A program made the position numbers and the translations under genes. From Xanthostigma xanthostigma (taxonomy: Eukaryota; Arthropoda; Insecta; Raphidioptera; Raphidiidae), in contig OY754466.1 of NCBI GenBank assembly GCA_963575645.1, positions 7,356,001 through 7,420,000 on the forward strand: 64,000 nt of DNA, read 5' to 3'. This document shows positions 1 to 10,510 of this stretch, piece after piece; positions within the stretch are counted from its first letter, which is position 1, and every line of letters begins with the position of its first letter. Below the pieces are notes generated by a model. It did no database searches. It saw nothing but the letters and a program-made list of their open reading frames with translations, and was not told the DNA's origin.

Positions 1-468
1 AAAATTAATTTGGAGATATTACTAGTGTATAGAGCTCCGTTTCCTGAATATTTTCATTTAAAAAACGTAAAATCTGCCAATTATGCACATAAGAGCTATT
101 ACAGAACCAACGACTTTATGTTAATTCTTTTTCTTAATACTGCCCAATTCCCTACGATTTTAATTTCAATTCTGTAGGTACCTATATTATTACATTTTTG
201 GATTCTTCGCTTAATTATAAAGCGCATATACTGACTTGAACTCCCTCTAAAATAGAAATAATTTTTAGGTATAATAAGCATTTGAGTCATTTTGAGTTAA
301 ATTATCGTTTACTTATAAATTTTGTTCAAATCGTTCACTTTCCAGGCAGGGGAACTCTACCGACTTGCCCCTCTCTGGCGACAACCAACTCTGCATTACA
401 GTTTGAGATGCACTGTTGGTGACCATTGGTACTCCAAGTTATTTATTATTGAAATATATTTTTACGAA
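1..468. other. 5' flank of ZAD zinc-finger gene A
   Basis: No gene is recognised before the ATG at 469. A TATAAAT-like string lies near 313 and could serve a start site in the following 30-40 bases, but nothing else supports it. The stretch up to 468 probably includes the 5' UTR of the zinc-finger gene. Confidence 0.4.
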
Positions 469-2406
469 ATGGAAACAATAGTAACTTATTTCGATTTCAC
501 TAAGCTGTGTCGATTGTGTTTGATTGAAGATGCTACTTTAATTGATTTATTCCACTTTTCATCAGCGATGGGCTGTCAAATTGTTGACGTTCTACTGAAA
601 TGTACTCCCGTTAATGTAAGTATTTTTATTTGCTTATTACTTATAACTATGTACTCTAAATTGTAAGAGGCAAAGATTTGTTATGATTTTCATTAAAGCA
701 AATTTATTAACAAATGATAATTGTCATCCATCTTTTAATAAACTTTCGTATGATTTACACGTTTTAAATCCTTTAATACTGTCCAGGTAACAAAAGACGA
801 TCAGCTACCGAAATTCATCTGTCAGCAATGCAACAGTGTACTAGAAAAGATAAACGAGTTTCAAATCAAAGCTGTCGAGTCAGAAAAAACTCTACACCAG
901 TGTTTGAAATTTCGAATCAACAATTTCAATCAAGTACCTGATAATTTCGACTTCGTAGATGCCTGCGCAGACATAAAAAATGAAGAAGAAGAATTGGAAA
1001 ATAATTTTTTGGGTATGGATTTACCACTGGACGTAAAAATTGAAGATTCCGCCACATCAGAAAATAACATTTGCACACGACATGTTGACACTGATCCAGA
1101 TTTACAAAATGATAATAGTTCTGAAATTAATACAAAAATTGATCACGCGAAAAGCATGAACCAGTGCCCTACATGCGAAAAAAAATTTGAAACTCAAAAA
1201 CGTCTGCAAAATCACAAATGCGTTGAAAATAAGGACGCAAATTTAAAAAGTCCATCGCCTCTTCCTGTCTATTCATGTACGGAGTGCAAAAAACAATTCA
1301 AACGCGAAAAACAACTGCTATCTCACAAATGTGACGTAAAACAAAAAACAAACGACCTAAATCACAACTTGCAGTGTAACAATTGTGACAAGCATTTTAA
1401 AAGGAAAGCCATGCTGCAAGCTCATAAATGCTCAGCGCAGAGATGGTACTGTAAATTTTGTAACAAACACTTTACAATGTCTTGTAATTACGAGCGTCAC
1501 ACCAGAAAACATACCGGTGAGAAACCGTATCTGTGTGAAGTTTGTAGCAAAAGTTTTGCCGATTTAGGTTACTTCAAGCACCACCTAAAAACGCACATCG
1601 ACGACAAGCCGTTAGAATGTAGCGTGTGCAACAAACGTTTCAAATTCGTCAAGAATTTAAACATCCATAAACGTATTCATTCCGGTGCGAGACCGTATCG
1701 GTGCGACGTTTGCGACAAGACATTCAGACAGGCGCATCATTTGACGCGCCACAAACGTCTACATACCGGCGAAAAGCCGTACGTCTGTAACATTTGCGGT
1801 AAGAGTTTCGTTCAGTCTGTGATCTTGACGTATCATAAACGCACGCATACCGGGGAGAAACCGTTCCAGTGTGATATGTGCGACATGCGTTTCTCGCAGT
1901 TGACCAGCTACAAAACACATAAACAGTTGCACGCTGACGTCAATTCGCATAAGTGTGAAATATGCAACATGTGCTATTCACGACAGGCCGATTTAGAACG
2001 GCATAAACTGAAACATACCGACGAGAAACCGTACAAGTGCGATATATGCAACGCGAAGTTCGCACAGACGACATTTCTGAAGAAACACAAGAAAATACAT
2101 TCGGTAGTCGGTTGTTTTCAGTGCGACATTTGCGAGAGGAAGTTTTCGAAAATAAACGACTTAAAAAAACACGTTAGGTTACACACGGACGATAAAAGTT
2201 ATCAGTGTGAAGTTTGCAACATGAGTTTTAGATGGGAATGTACGTTAATTAACCATAAAAAAGAACATTCGGATGCAGGCAAGAAAAAGTATAAATGCGA
2301 TGTTTGTGATAAATCTTTTGCCTATAAAAGCAATCTTGAAAAACACACAAATGTGATACATGCTGACGAAATTTTTTATGAAGAAGTATATTTAAGTTTA
2401 GAATAA
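469..2406 (+). CDS. ZAD-type C2H2 zinc-finger protein A (2 exons)
   Basis: Probable nuclear DNA-binding transcription factor. CDS is join(469..615, 787..2406), 588 residues. Exon 1 ends at a GTAAGT donor and exon 2 follows a CCAG acceptor, both in phase 0. The ZAD (zinc-finger associated domain) is split by the intron: its first cysteine pair is CRLC at residues 16-19, its second is CQQC at about 61-64. An acidic linker follows. Then come three N-terminal fingers whose last ligand reads HKC rather than HxxxH (around 1165-1430), and eleven C2H2 fingers, several joined by TGEKP-type linkers. The start at 469 is the first ATG that keeps the ZAD complete. An AATAAA lies 13 bases after the stop. 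ZAD proteins are an insect-expanded family whose ZAD mediates dimerisation; the DNA target here is unknown. Closely resembles gene B at 5.8 kb, so probably a tandem duplicate. Confidence 0.93.
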
Positions 2407-2418
2407 TCTCCAGGTAAT

Positions 2419-2424
2419 AATAAA
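2419..2424 (+). terminator. poly(A) signal AATAAA of gene A
   Basis: Canonical AATAAA hexamer 13 bases after the stop codon of zinc-finger gene A. A second AATAAA occurs near 2583 but lies in a repeat. Confidence 0.5.
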
Positions 2425-2459
2425 TAAGCGAGAAAAATGTTTTTTTGAAAAACATGATT

Positions 2460-2820
2460 TTTCAATGTGCAGTGAGTGTACACAACAAAGCGTATCGAGA
2501 ATATATCTGCGTCTCTTTCATCGATGTAATTCCCTGATTTTTCCTATGATACGATTGGTTGGTGTACTTGCATTCAATCCGAATAAAGTATCTCTGTTTC
2601 AAAAGCTTTGTCTTTTTCTATGATGTTAACATTGGCGTACCCAGCTTTTGGCCCAAAAGGGGGCAAATGAGAATTTTTTAAGCTGGATTCTCTGTGCTTG
2701 TTTTGCCCTTCTGGATACGCCAGTGCTTACGGCGTAAAAAAAGACAGAAGTATATGTTTGCACCCTAATGGTTCGGTTGCGATTTTATTCCTATGCTCGG
2801 TATAGAATAAAAGTATATGG
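2460..2820 (+). repeat. Repeat R1, copy 1
   Basis: About 360 bp matching, in opposite orientation, the sequence at 62855-63235. Shared landmarks are CAACAAAGCGTATCGA, the TGCATTCAATC/TCTGTTTCAAAA portion, GGCGTACCCAGCTTTTGG and TACGGCGTAAAAAAGACA. No coding region is seen. It begins right after the zinc-finger 3' end. Class unknown. Confidence 0.7.
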
Positions 2821-3066
2821 TAAAAAAGAACTCAAAAGTTAAAAATAATTTAATTCCGATTAGAAATAAGCCGTTTTATACGTACATATCGCAGTCTCAA
2901 GTTTTTTTGCAAATAAAAGCGAGTTACACTCTCTTTTGTTCTCTCTTGCCATTAAAATGTAACACGCATTTATTTGAAAACTTGAGACTGCGATAAGTAC
3001 GTATAAAACGGCTTATTTCTAATCGGAATAAAATTATTTTTAACTTTTAGTTCTTTTTTATTAACA
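2821..3066. repeat. Foldback (inverted-repeat) element
   Basis: Arms 2821-2919 and 2974-3066 are near-perfect reverse complements, sharing ATTCCGATTAGAAATAAG, CCGTTTTATACGTAC and CGCAGTCTCAAG. About 55 bp separate them. The structure is that of a foldback or MITE element; it has no coding capacity. Confidence 0.8.
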
Positions 3067-3801
3067 ATCAATAAAAACTTGTTTAAAAAAACGTTTCGCC
3101 TATTTGTTTTTAAGTTTTTAGTGTACTTTATTAAAAGTGCGATTTGCATCCGGACGAAAGTCGGACCGGTCAGTTAGTTATTGTAATATTGTATTGTCAT
3201 CGGAACTACAAACGTATGCAAAATTTCAGCTCAATCGGGTAACGAGAAGTGGGTCAAATTTAACTTGCAAGATTTGATTTCATACAACTAAATAAAAGCT
3301 TGGAAGAAGCTCTGTTACAACCTTATCTGCGAACTGTTACAGAATCGTCACAGTCATGCGCAGTATAGTTAATTGAGCTACTGCGCAAGTGTGTAACGGT
3401 TCTCTTACCGTTCACAGAGATTATGGAACAGAGCTAATATAAATCACTTGAATTTGAGGTTATTCTGAAACAAAAAATTGAAAAATTTGTTATATATTTT
3501 ATTGATAGTATTTGTTCATCTGAATAATGTATGCAAATTTTATACACATATTTTCAAAAATTAAAATAAGTGTGGTTTAATAATTGTGGTTGCACTTTTT
3601 TCATTTTGTTTTTTTTTTTACCACTAATTTATTACTCGTATAACGTATTTAAGAATAAAATTTCGATTTTTTTAGATCTTTTATATTCATTAAGCTATTT
3701 TTACGTATGCTTGAATTTTGATAAAATTAAAATTTCGATTTTTTTTGATTCACCTGTTTGTTATATCACAATAATTTGAATCTCCAGAAATTTCTCACTA
3801 G
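3067..3801. other. Intergenic A+T-rich spacer
   Basis: No gene seen. The part at about 3150-3300 (CTCAATCGGG, GAAGTGGGTCAAATTTAA) reads like the 3' UTR of an insect CR1-type LINE, but this is from memory of such repeats and not demonstrated. A TTTATT near 3627 could be a poly(A) signal for the minus-strand gene that ends at 3802. Confidence 0.3.
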
Positions 3802-4863
3802 CTAGAAATAATTTTCATTCGTAAAGATTTTAGCTTGACTAAAATTTCCTACCGCCATTTTGTGTTTTTCTTGAAATCTATCCAGTTGATTGCATATAGA
3901 ATCCGAGGAAGACTTTTGGCATTGTCTGAATTTATCAGCGTTTTTTTTCGGTGGGAGAACAAACCGTCTTTTTGGAATGTCACCTTCTTGAAGTGTATCA
4001 TTTTTGTAATCAGTCATCAAAGATTTTGTAACTAAACTAGCCAAAACTGGAGCTACTCCTTTTGACAATTCTTCGATTTCTTTACTTACAGGAATCTTAT
4101 TATTATTATTATCTTTAAGTTTCATTTTTTCGCGTAGCATATTTTTCAAATATTCCCGCGTATTTTCATTGACTTGTTTGCCATCAATGGTTTGTAAAAT
4201 ATGCGTATTAATAATCAACATATCTCTATACTTAGGCGTTTTTTTAACAGGGTTGCCAATAAAATTGACGTCACATATATAATACCACAATCTCAAAGTA
4301 TCGACTACATCTTCAAGATTGTCCAAATTATTATTTTTTGCTATCAAAACTGATAAATTCGTTAACGGTTTTAGTTCAATTAAAGACGTCATTTTATCGT
4401 TTGAAATGTTTAACACTTTTAAAGTTTTTTTAATTCCAAAAACTGATCTTGGATCAAAACACAACGACTCGCCATTTTTAAGGTTTTGTTTTTCAATATG
4501 TAGTTCTTCTAACTGATTCAAATTTTCGAGACCTTCGACAACACTTATACAATTATGGCCCAAATAAAGTTTTTTCAAATTAAACAAATTGTCCAAATTT
4601 TCCAATTTACTTATTTGATTGTTTTGCAAATAAAGATGTGTTAGACTTACGGCGCTGTCTAAATTTTCGATATTTTTCAAACAGTTGTTTTGCAAATACA
4701 ATACTGTCAGTTTCTCGCAGGCTGACAGGTCGCCGATTTTATGAATGAACATGTCATTCATAAATAAATGAGTCAATCTTTTGACACAATCCAATTTCGA
4801 TTCTTTTTTGCGTGGAATTATCACTTTTGAACTTTTCTTCTCGATAAATGTTAAATCCGACAT
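3802..4863 (-). CDS. PPP1R42: PPP1R42-like leucine-rich-repeat protein
   Basis: Intronless 353-residue ORF. SDS22-type leucine-rich repeats occupy about residues 28-200 (LTVLYLQNN, LTHLYLQNN, LKKLYLGHN, LEELHIEKQ, LKVLNIS). Features shared with vertebrate PPP1R42 (LRRC67/TLLR) are FDPRS at 136-140, GNPVKKTPKYRD at 203-214 in the LRR cap and DGKQV at 227-231. That protein is a regulatory subunit of protein phosphatase 1 found near centrosome and microtubule structures, prominent in testis; the same role here is inferred. The C-terminal 110 residues are lysine-rich and not conserved with anything I recognise. The ATG at 4863 gives the family-like N-terminus. Absence of introns in a 1-kb LRR gene may mean a retrocopy or intron loss. 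It lies between the two ZAD genes, head-to-head with gene B. Confidence 0.88.
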   Translation of the reverse strand: MSDLTFIEKKSSKVIIPRKKESKLDCVKRLTHLFMNDMFIHKIGDLSACEKLTVLYLQNNCLKNIENLDSAVSLTHLYLQNNQISKLENLDNLFNLKKLYLGHNCISVVEGLENLNQLEELHIEKQNLKNGESLCFDPRSVFGIKKTLKVLNISNDKMTSLIELKPLTNLSVLIAKNNNLDNLEDVVDTLRLWYYICDVNFIGNPVKKTPKYRDMLIINTHILQTIDGKQVNENTREYLKNMLREKMKLKDNNNNKIPVSKEIEELSKGVAPVLASLVTKSLMTDYKNDTLQEGDIPKRRFVLPPKKNADKFRQCQKSSSDSICNQLDRFQEKHKMAVGNFSQAKIFTNENYF

Positions 4864-4964
4864 TTTGATTGATTAAAAATACAACAAATATTTTTGTTTC
4901 AGATCAGTTACCTAGATTTTGAACAATGTTTTCAATTTTACGAATTTGTCAACGTTTTCAGATA

Positions 4965-5475
4965 TACAGAGTGTCTCACGACATGGCTGCCATAACCTGG
5001 TAGTAACTGTGTTGCTGGGGTGATTTCAAGTCAAAAATGTCTAATGAACATATACCAGGAACGCTATCCTAACATTTGAAATTTTAGATAAGTAGTAGTA
5101 GGAATTCCCTACTAATTTAAAAACCATTTAAAAAGAAATAGCTTTATTGAATTAGTTGCTCAAAATGTCCACCCAGTTGCTGTATACATAGTCTAGCTCT
5201 TCTTAGAATTGAAGTGGTAGCTCTGCGAAGAGTCTCAGGATCAGCACGAATAAATACTAATGGTGATTCACAGCCACCTGGTCTTTTTTAATAATAACAA
5301 AACCAACAGCCGAACCTAATACCTGCATTAGTGGGCTTACTTATTTAAAATTTCAAATGTTTCTAGCTCAGTTAGGATAGCGTTCCGGGTATATGTTCAT
5401 TAGACATTTTTGACTGGAAATCATCTCAGCAACACAGTCCCAGGCTATGGTTGTCATGCCGTGGGACACCCTGTA
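4965..5475 (-). mobile_element. Tc1/mariner-like non-autonomous element
   Basis: Long imperfect terminal inverted repeats of about 130 bp (4965-5094 and 5345-5475) begin TACAGAGTGTCTCACG / TACAGGGTGTCCCACG and are flanked by TA on both sides, the target duplication of Tc1/mariner elements. The interior keeps the end of a transposase-like reading frame on the minus strand (see 5144-5263). Confidence 0.75.
5144..5263 (-). pseudogene. Transposase C-terminal remnant
   Basis: An open minus-strand stretch of about 39 codons ends ...IQQLGGHFEQLIQ-stop. The pattern RRARxCIxxxGGHFEQL resembles the C-terminus of transposase-like ORFs common in insect mariner-superfamily elements. The rest of the gene is deleted. 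Family assignment is from recalled motif only. Confidence 0.5.
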
Positions 5476-5836
5476 TATGTAGTTTTTAAAGCGTTCTAAA
5501 AATACTAAAGTTGACTGAAAAATGTTTAGAGTACTTATAAAATGTAAGGAATACAATAATTTTTAGAAAATATAAAAAAGGTAAATACTTAATCCAGAGG
5601 TCACAGGATATGAACTTAATTAAATAAAGTATCTTATTTCACATAAAGAAATGAAAATAATAGATTATATATCTAGTGGCGTAATGGCCTTGCTTTGATG
5701 AGTATTTAGCAGTGAAGACGCGTCTTTACAATTTTTACAATGGTGTACATTTTTTTAAATGTTTCGGAACAATGCACTATCCATTAAAACAAGAATAATA
5801 TCGTAAATGTAGAAAATAAGTCGTATTTAGTGTAAA

Positions 5837-8376
5837 ATGAATACACTAAAGGCATTCAACAAAGAAATGTGCCGAGTGTGTTTAAGAATAAATACAGAAT
5901 TAGCTGATATATTCACATTTTCGTCTAAATTGGGAGTGCAAATAGCAAACGCAATTTCAATGTGCGCTCCCGTACAGGTAAGTGTGTATTGTTGACCTAC
6001 TAAATATTCTTGATGGCACAAGCGTGCTTACTAAGGTGTTGGAATTTTATTTCTAAACCAGTGATCTATTAGAAGTTTTGTAGCTAGCCAATTTATAACG
6101 GTTACAACTCGGGCCAATAATATTCTATATTAGGACGGTAAAAAACACAGTTGGCCCTGTCCACGGCATTTAATTAAGTTGCTAAAACCATCTTTTCATT
6201 TAGATCACATCACCATATTATTCTTTTAAACGTGACAGAAAGTCCTTAAAGTAGTCGCACGTCTATAATTTAATTTAAGGGGTTAGGTGGGTTTCAAAAT
6301 TTAAAAAAATCGATTTTTTTTTTGCTTATCTTATAATTCAATATGTTTAGAATATTCTCTTAAAGTTTTAAAACGATCTGAGTAATATTCTAAGAGATAT
6401 AGCCTTCAGATGTTCTACCCTTCAGGCTATGTTATTTGAATGTAAATCTTTAATCGCGTTTTTCTAGAAACTACGTTTTTGAAATCGGTAGTCACGATTT
6501 CTCGAAAAATTATGAACCGATCTCTTTGAAATTTTGCACACTTCTTCAAAATAACATTATCTCGTGCTTGAACGAAGGATTTTTTTTCCCTATTTTTCAA
6601 GTGATTTTTCAAGGCCATGAAGGTTGCAAATTTTACTCAAAAAAAGGGTTTTTTTGTTCTCAACGCCGCCAAAAATGCAATTTTATTTATTTTTTTTTCC
6701 TTCGTCCAAGCACAAGCTTTAAGCATCTACTAACAGAAAATTATTGGTTTTTGCATTTCCGATGAATCTGTCATGAGTTATCCTGACCACGCCGATAGAA
6801 CTTTTTTTTGAGGGGTCACAGGAAACGACGTGCCCACGCCTTAATTTTCAATATTTTTTAATGAAAATTTCACAAACTACTTATGAAATATATGCCTTTT
6901 ATATGGTAAATTGATGGAATGAAATATTTTGTTGGTTAAATAAAAAAAAAATCGTAAAAATGTACCTGTTTTGAGCCTTTGAAACCCACCTAACCCCTTA
7001 ACCGTAAGTCCATAAATTGGATGTTAATTATATTTTGAGAATTTCGATTGACTCTTTTGTACATATTCCAGATATCAAGACACGATGGACTTCCAAATTT
7101 CATCTGCAGTTTATGTTATAATAAACTTAAAACAGCTCACGAGTTCCAATCTCAGGTCGTACGGTCTGAAAAAACGTTCAACCTTTTTTTTAAGAGAACC
7201 TACAACCAAACCGATTCAGCTTCCTTGTTCAGTGAAGAACAGCCGTCTTCAAACTTTCTCAATAACGTTGACGATTTCGAAACTAAAATTAAGCTCGAAA
7301 TAGAACACGAAGACAATTCCGACAAATCAGATGTTCATTTCGATTTATTAGGTAACCAGAGTTCTGAGTCGGTATCTTTACCCGAAATTAAAAAAGAAGA
7401 AGCAACCCAAATTAAACCTTTAAAAAGGAACAAACGATCGAAATTCGACAACATAAAAAATAACGAAGTAAAGGCATCCAAAAAACGCAGACGCTCAAAA
7501 CTGATAAACGGTAACAAAAGTTTAGACAGTTCTCCCGAATTTGAAATTAAAGGCAAAGTGAGAAGATCGAAAACTCGTAAGACATCGAAATATGTCAACG
7601 CGAAAAAAGACAATTCCGACGAAGGTCTCAAATTGACTTCGAATTTAGAAGACAGTTTTGATGACGCCGACGAAATTGAAGAAACCGCAAAACCGTTAAA
7701 AACCGACATCAAAGAAAACGTCAAATCATTCCTTCGAAAAATAATAAGGAAAAAACGCAAACTGAAAACTGCCCACGAATGCACCGTCTGCGGCAAACGC
7801 TTTTCGCATTTAGGAAATTTATCTTTACATAAACGCATCCATTCTGGAGAGCGACCGTTTCTGTGCGAAGTTTGCGGGTCGAGTTTTACCCAACTCGGCA
7901 ATCTGGCGGCTCATCAACGCATTCATTCGAACGAGAAACCGTACGTATGCGAAATGTGCGACAAATGTTTTGCGCAAGCTTCGCATTTGATCGCCCACAA
8001 AAAAATACATACCGGCGAGAAGAATTTCCAGTGCGACGTTTGCGAGAAAAGGTTCTCGGAACTGAGTTACATGAAACGTCATAGACGCGTACATACCGGG
8101 GAGAAACCGTTCCGCTGTGACGTGTGTCAGAAATTTTTCACGCGCATGGATCGACTCAAAGTCCATAAACGACTACATTCCGGCGAGAAACCTTACAAGT
8201 GCGATTCGTGCGATAAGTGTTTCACGCGTTGCGATAAGTTGAAAGAGCACAAAAGGACGCATTCCGGGGAAAAACCGTATCAGTGCAATGTGTGTGGGAA
8301 AATATTCGCTTTTAACGCTCAGCTAAAAACGCATAACGTTACGCATTTAAACGAGGACGCGTTGGGACGTTTGTAA
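5837..8376 (+). CDS. ZAD-type C2H2 zinc-finger protein B (2 exons)
   Basis: Probable nuclear transcription factor. CDS is join(5837..5977, 7072..8376), 481 residues. Exon 1 (47 codons) ends at CAG|GTAAGT; exon 2 follows a TTCCAG acceptor; both junctions are phase 0. The ZAD cysteine pairs are CRVC (residues 12-15) and CSLC (59-62), split by the intron exactly as in gene A. A long basic and acidic linker follows, with lysine/arginine clusters (KKRRRSK, RKIIRKKRKLK) that look like nuclear localisation signals. Seven C2H2 fingers lie between about 7776 and 8340, most joined by HSGEKPY/HTGEKPF linkers. The single intron (1,094 bp) is largely filled by a TTAA-flanked element. The arrangement and ZAD similarity to gene A suggest local duplication followed by divergence of the finger array (14 versus 7). 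Confidence 0.93.
6279..6997. mobile_element. TTAA-flanked TIR element in the intron of gene B
   Basis: 719 bp bounded by TTAA at both ends (6275-6278, 6998-7001) with 20-bp perfect inverted termini starting GGGGTTAGGTGGGTTT. TTAA duplication is the hallmark of piggyBac-type insertion. No transposase is encoded. Confidence 0.8.
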
Positions 8377-8382
8377 AAACTT

Positions 8383-8518
8383 TTGTACACTTTTTTTGTA
8401 ATGGGTAAAAAATGTTAAACTCGCGTCAGGACACGTGACCTGATCGAAAATTCGTAAGACGTTAATATTCAAGTTTTCACTTCTGCCGGCACTCCCGGAG
8501 TGCAACCCGTCTTTTTTT
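8383..8518 (+). repeat. Repeat R2, uninterrupted copy
   Basis: 136 bp starting TTGTACACTTTTTTTG and ending GTGCAACCCGTCTTTTTTT. The same ends bound 10045-10510, where a foldback element is inserted. It starts 7 bases after the stop of zinc-finger gene B, so it is likely part of that gene's 3' UTR. An ATTAAA follows at about 8581. Confidence 0.7.
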
Positions 8519-8609
8519 AAAGTTTTATAACAAAGATTTAAGACATTTTTTGTCACTTTCTGAGATCAGACAGTGTGAAAATTAAAGCTTTAATAATGGG
8601 TGTATTGTA

Positions 8610-8917
8610 TAGTACGCGCCACGGATCTAAAAGGTTCGGAAGTTAGTCACAAACAGCGTCGCAAAGGCACATTTTAGAGCCGTTGATACTCCCACCACCT
8701 CCCAGCTACCTGCACGGAACGTGCGCTCGTCGGTGATTGGCCGTGATCGCTCGTTGCCTTTGTCACTTGTCGCTTTCCTGCTTTAAAGTACAGTCGAGTA
8801 CGCTATTGCTATGTTAGTTTTGTTGAGTTGCGAGTTTGTAGTTTTTCAACAGTCTGTACAAGCGCAAGCCCGCATTCACATCTAACTTCCGAGCCTTTTA
8901 GATTCGTGGCGCATACT
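8610..8917. mobile_element. MITE with 36-bp inverted termini
   Basis: Termini TACGCGCCACGGATCTAAAA (8612 on) and the complement of TATGCGCCACGAATCTAAAA (to 8915) match over about 36 bp. The interior is GC-richer than its surroundings and has no ORF. A related terminus (GATTCGTGGTGCGTATTA) stands alone at 23941-23958. Confidence 0.75.
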
Positions 8918-8935
8918 TAGACAGTTTTGTTTCTA

Positions 8936-9305
8936 TTGAAGTGAAACTTTTAGACGCGTTAATCAGGCAAAAACTGAAACGCTTCCCCCTCTCCTACTTC
9001 AACGGGCCGTTGAGAGAAAAGAGTGGGAGAATAGTTTCGCTAGGATGGGAAGAAATTGGCTTGAATCAAAAGACAAGCGAAACGCTTCCCCTACTCCGAT
9101 TTCAACCGGCAGTTGAGGGGAAAGAGTGGGAGAACTGTTTCTATTCTGTCTGTCAAAGTGTCATGCGCGCTATACACGCATGCGCACTGCATACTGTGTG
9201 TGTATACGTAGCATTTTTTCTTGCCACATAACTATTTCCTATTCTTGAAATAATAAAATCGTCAACAAATGCTAGAACCTAAGAAGTTTCACTTCTAATG
9301 CGCGA
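8936..9305. repeat. TIR element with an internal tandem duplication
   Basis: GAAGTGAAACTTTTAGACGCG at 8938 and the complement of AGAAGTTTCACTTCTAATGCGCG at about 9281-9303 act as inverted termini. Inside, a block containing CGCTTCCCC...GTTGAGxGxAAAGAGTGGGAGAA occurs twice, about 125 bp apart. No coding region. Confidence 0.55.
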
Positions 9306-9315
9306 CAGTCACGCA

Positions 9316-9586
9316 TTTTTTTTGACGTGATAACGTCTTATAAATTGATGAAACACCGGCTGCATGCACGAAAAAGTGTAACGTTCCGAAAAGTGTCACG
9401 TTCCGCCTGACCCTGTGCGTGCAAGCGAGAGCGCAGTATAAGCGATAGAGAGTCGGTAAAAATATAGTTTGACAGCTACTAAAATTTAGGTTATGTATTA
9501 TTAAATATGATATTCGAGCGGAATACGTTATCACGTAAAACTATCGTCCGTAAACCGACTTTACAGACAACCAATTTTTTTTTTTT
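9316..9586 (+). mobile_element. TE-A family, copy 1
   Basis: Starts TTTTTGACGTGATAACG and ends with CGTTATCACGTAAAAC plus a CCGACTTTACAGACAACC block and a T-run. The inner parts GACGTGATAACG and CGTTATCACGT are inverted termini. Three other copies in the window (15763-16813, 25286-25711, 31232-31812) share both ends. Non-autonomous; superfamily not assigned. Confidence 0.75.
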
Positions 9587-9737
9587 GTTTTTGGTCATAT
9601 AGGGTAAAAACACCGGTTTTCGACCTGCACTTATGTACAGTCGGCCATTTTTATTATATTTAAAGTTGATTAAAATAAATAATATATGCAATAGTGAAAA
9701 TTTTAATGTTATTTTTATTTTAAACGTTCCTTCCTTT

Positions 9738-9890
9738 AAGGCCGCTGCATACGAGGCTAGAAACACTGCTTGCACTTCTGCTGGCAGGTAGGCTGAGTAT
9801 ACGAAGCTGGAAATGACGTCATTGCGGGCTTGCCTGGTAGCTCACAAGATAGGTTTTAAAATTAGAACAGGGGCTATTTTTCTTGAGCAA
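9738..9890 (+). repeat. AAGGCCGCTGC repeat fragment
   Basis: Begins AAGGCCGCTGCATACGAGGC and carries CTAGAAACACTGCT, GAAATGACGTCATTGC and AACAGGGGCTATTTTTCTTG. Related copies lie at 24089-24180, 33575-33722 (opposite strand) and, more diverged, 57551-57720. Looks like the end of a DNA transposon. Confidence 0.55.
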
Positions 9891-10044
9891 GAACTAATCA
9901 TGAAGCAGTATCAAAATGTCCACCACACTTTGGCATTTTATATGCATATTTTACTTTCGATTGGTAATGAAAACCCGATATTAACTACATTTCAGATATA
10001 AAATTAACAACTTTATTTTTGAAGTGAAAACTTCTTTAGCGGCG

Positions 10045-10510
10045 TTGTACACTTTTTTTGTAATGGGTAAAAACTGTTAAACTCGCGTCAGATCTGACGT
10101 GTCAGGCGTCAGGGTCACGCGACCCTGACGAGTTGTTGAGACGGTCTACCGTACTTGCTTCGGCAGTACATATTACTAAAATTCGCTAGATGTCAGTAGC
10201 AATATAAGTTACATGCAGTTATAAGCTATAAGCTTTAACAAAACCTTAAGAGATGTCGCCATGTACTCAGGTTTCGTAAAACTACAAATTTAAAAAATTA
10301 CATCCAGTGACTGGCTGCATGTAATTTTATAAAGGTGTAGTTTTACGAAACCTGGATGCATAGCGACATCTCTTAATGTTTTGTCAAAGCTTATAGCTTA
10401 CAATTTTTTGCACTGCATGTAACTTATATTGCTACTAGCGAAATTTAGTTTAAGTACATCTAGGTTTTCACTTACGCCGGCACTCCCGGAGTGCAACCCG
10501 TCTTTTTTTA
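10045..10510 (+). repeat. Repeat R2 copy interrupted by a foldback element
   Basis: The ends match the uninterrupted copy at 8383-8518. Between them sits a foldback element, 10178-10446, with arms sharing GTCAGTAGCAATATAAGTTACATG, GCTTATAGC-type and GGTTTCGTAAAACTAC blocks around a centre near 10310. Confidence 0.75.
10178..10446. mobile_element. Foldback element nested in R2
   Basis: About 125-bp arms in inverted orientation, from AAATTCGCTAG at the left to CTAGCGAAATTT at the right. No coding capacity. The empty target is represented by the R2 copy at 8383-8518. Confidence 0.75.

Noticed and set aside
7335-7901. 188-codon minus-strand ORF
   Set aside because: Lies wholly antisense to the coding exon of zinc-finger gene B; its length follows from the codon bias of the real frame.
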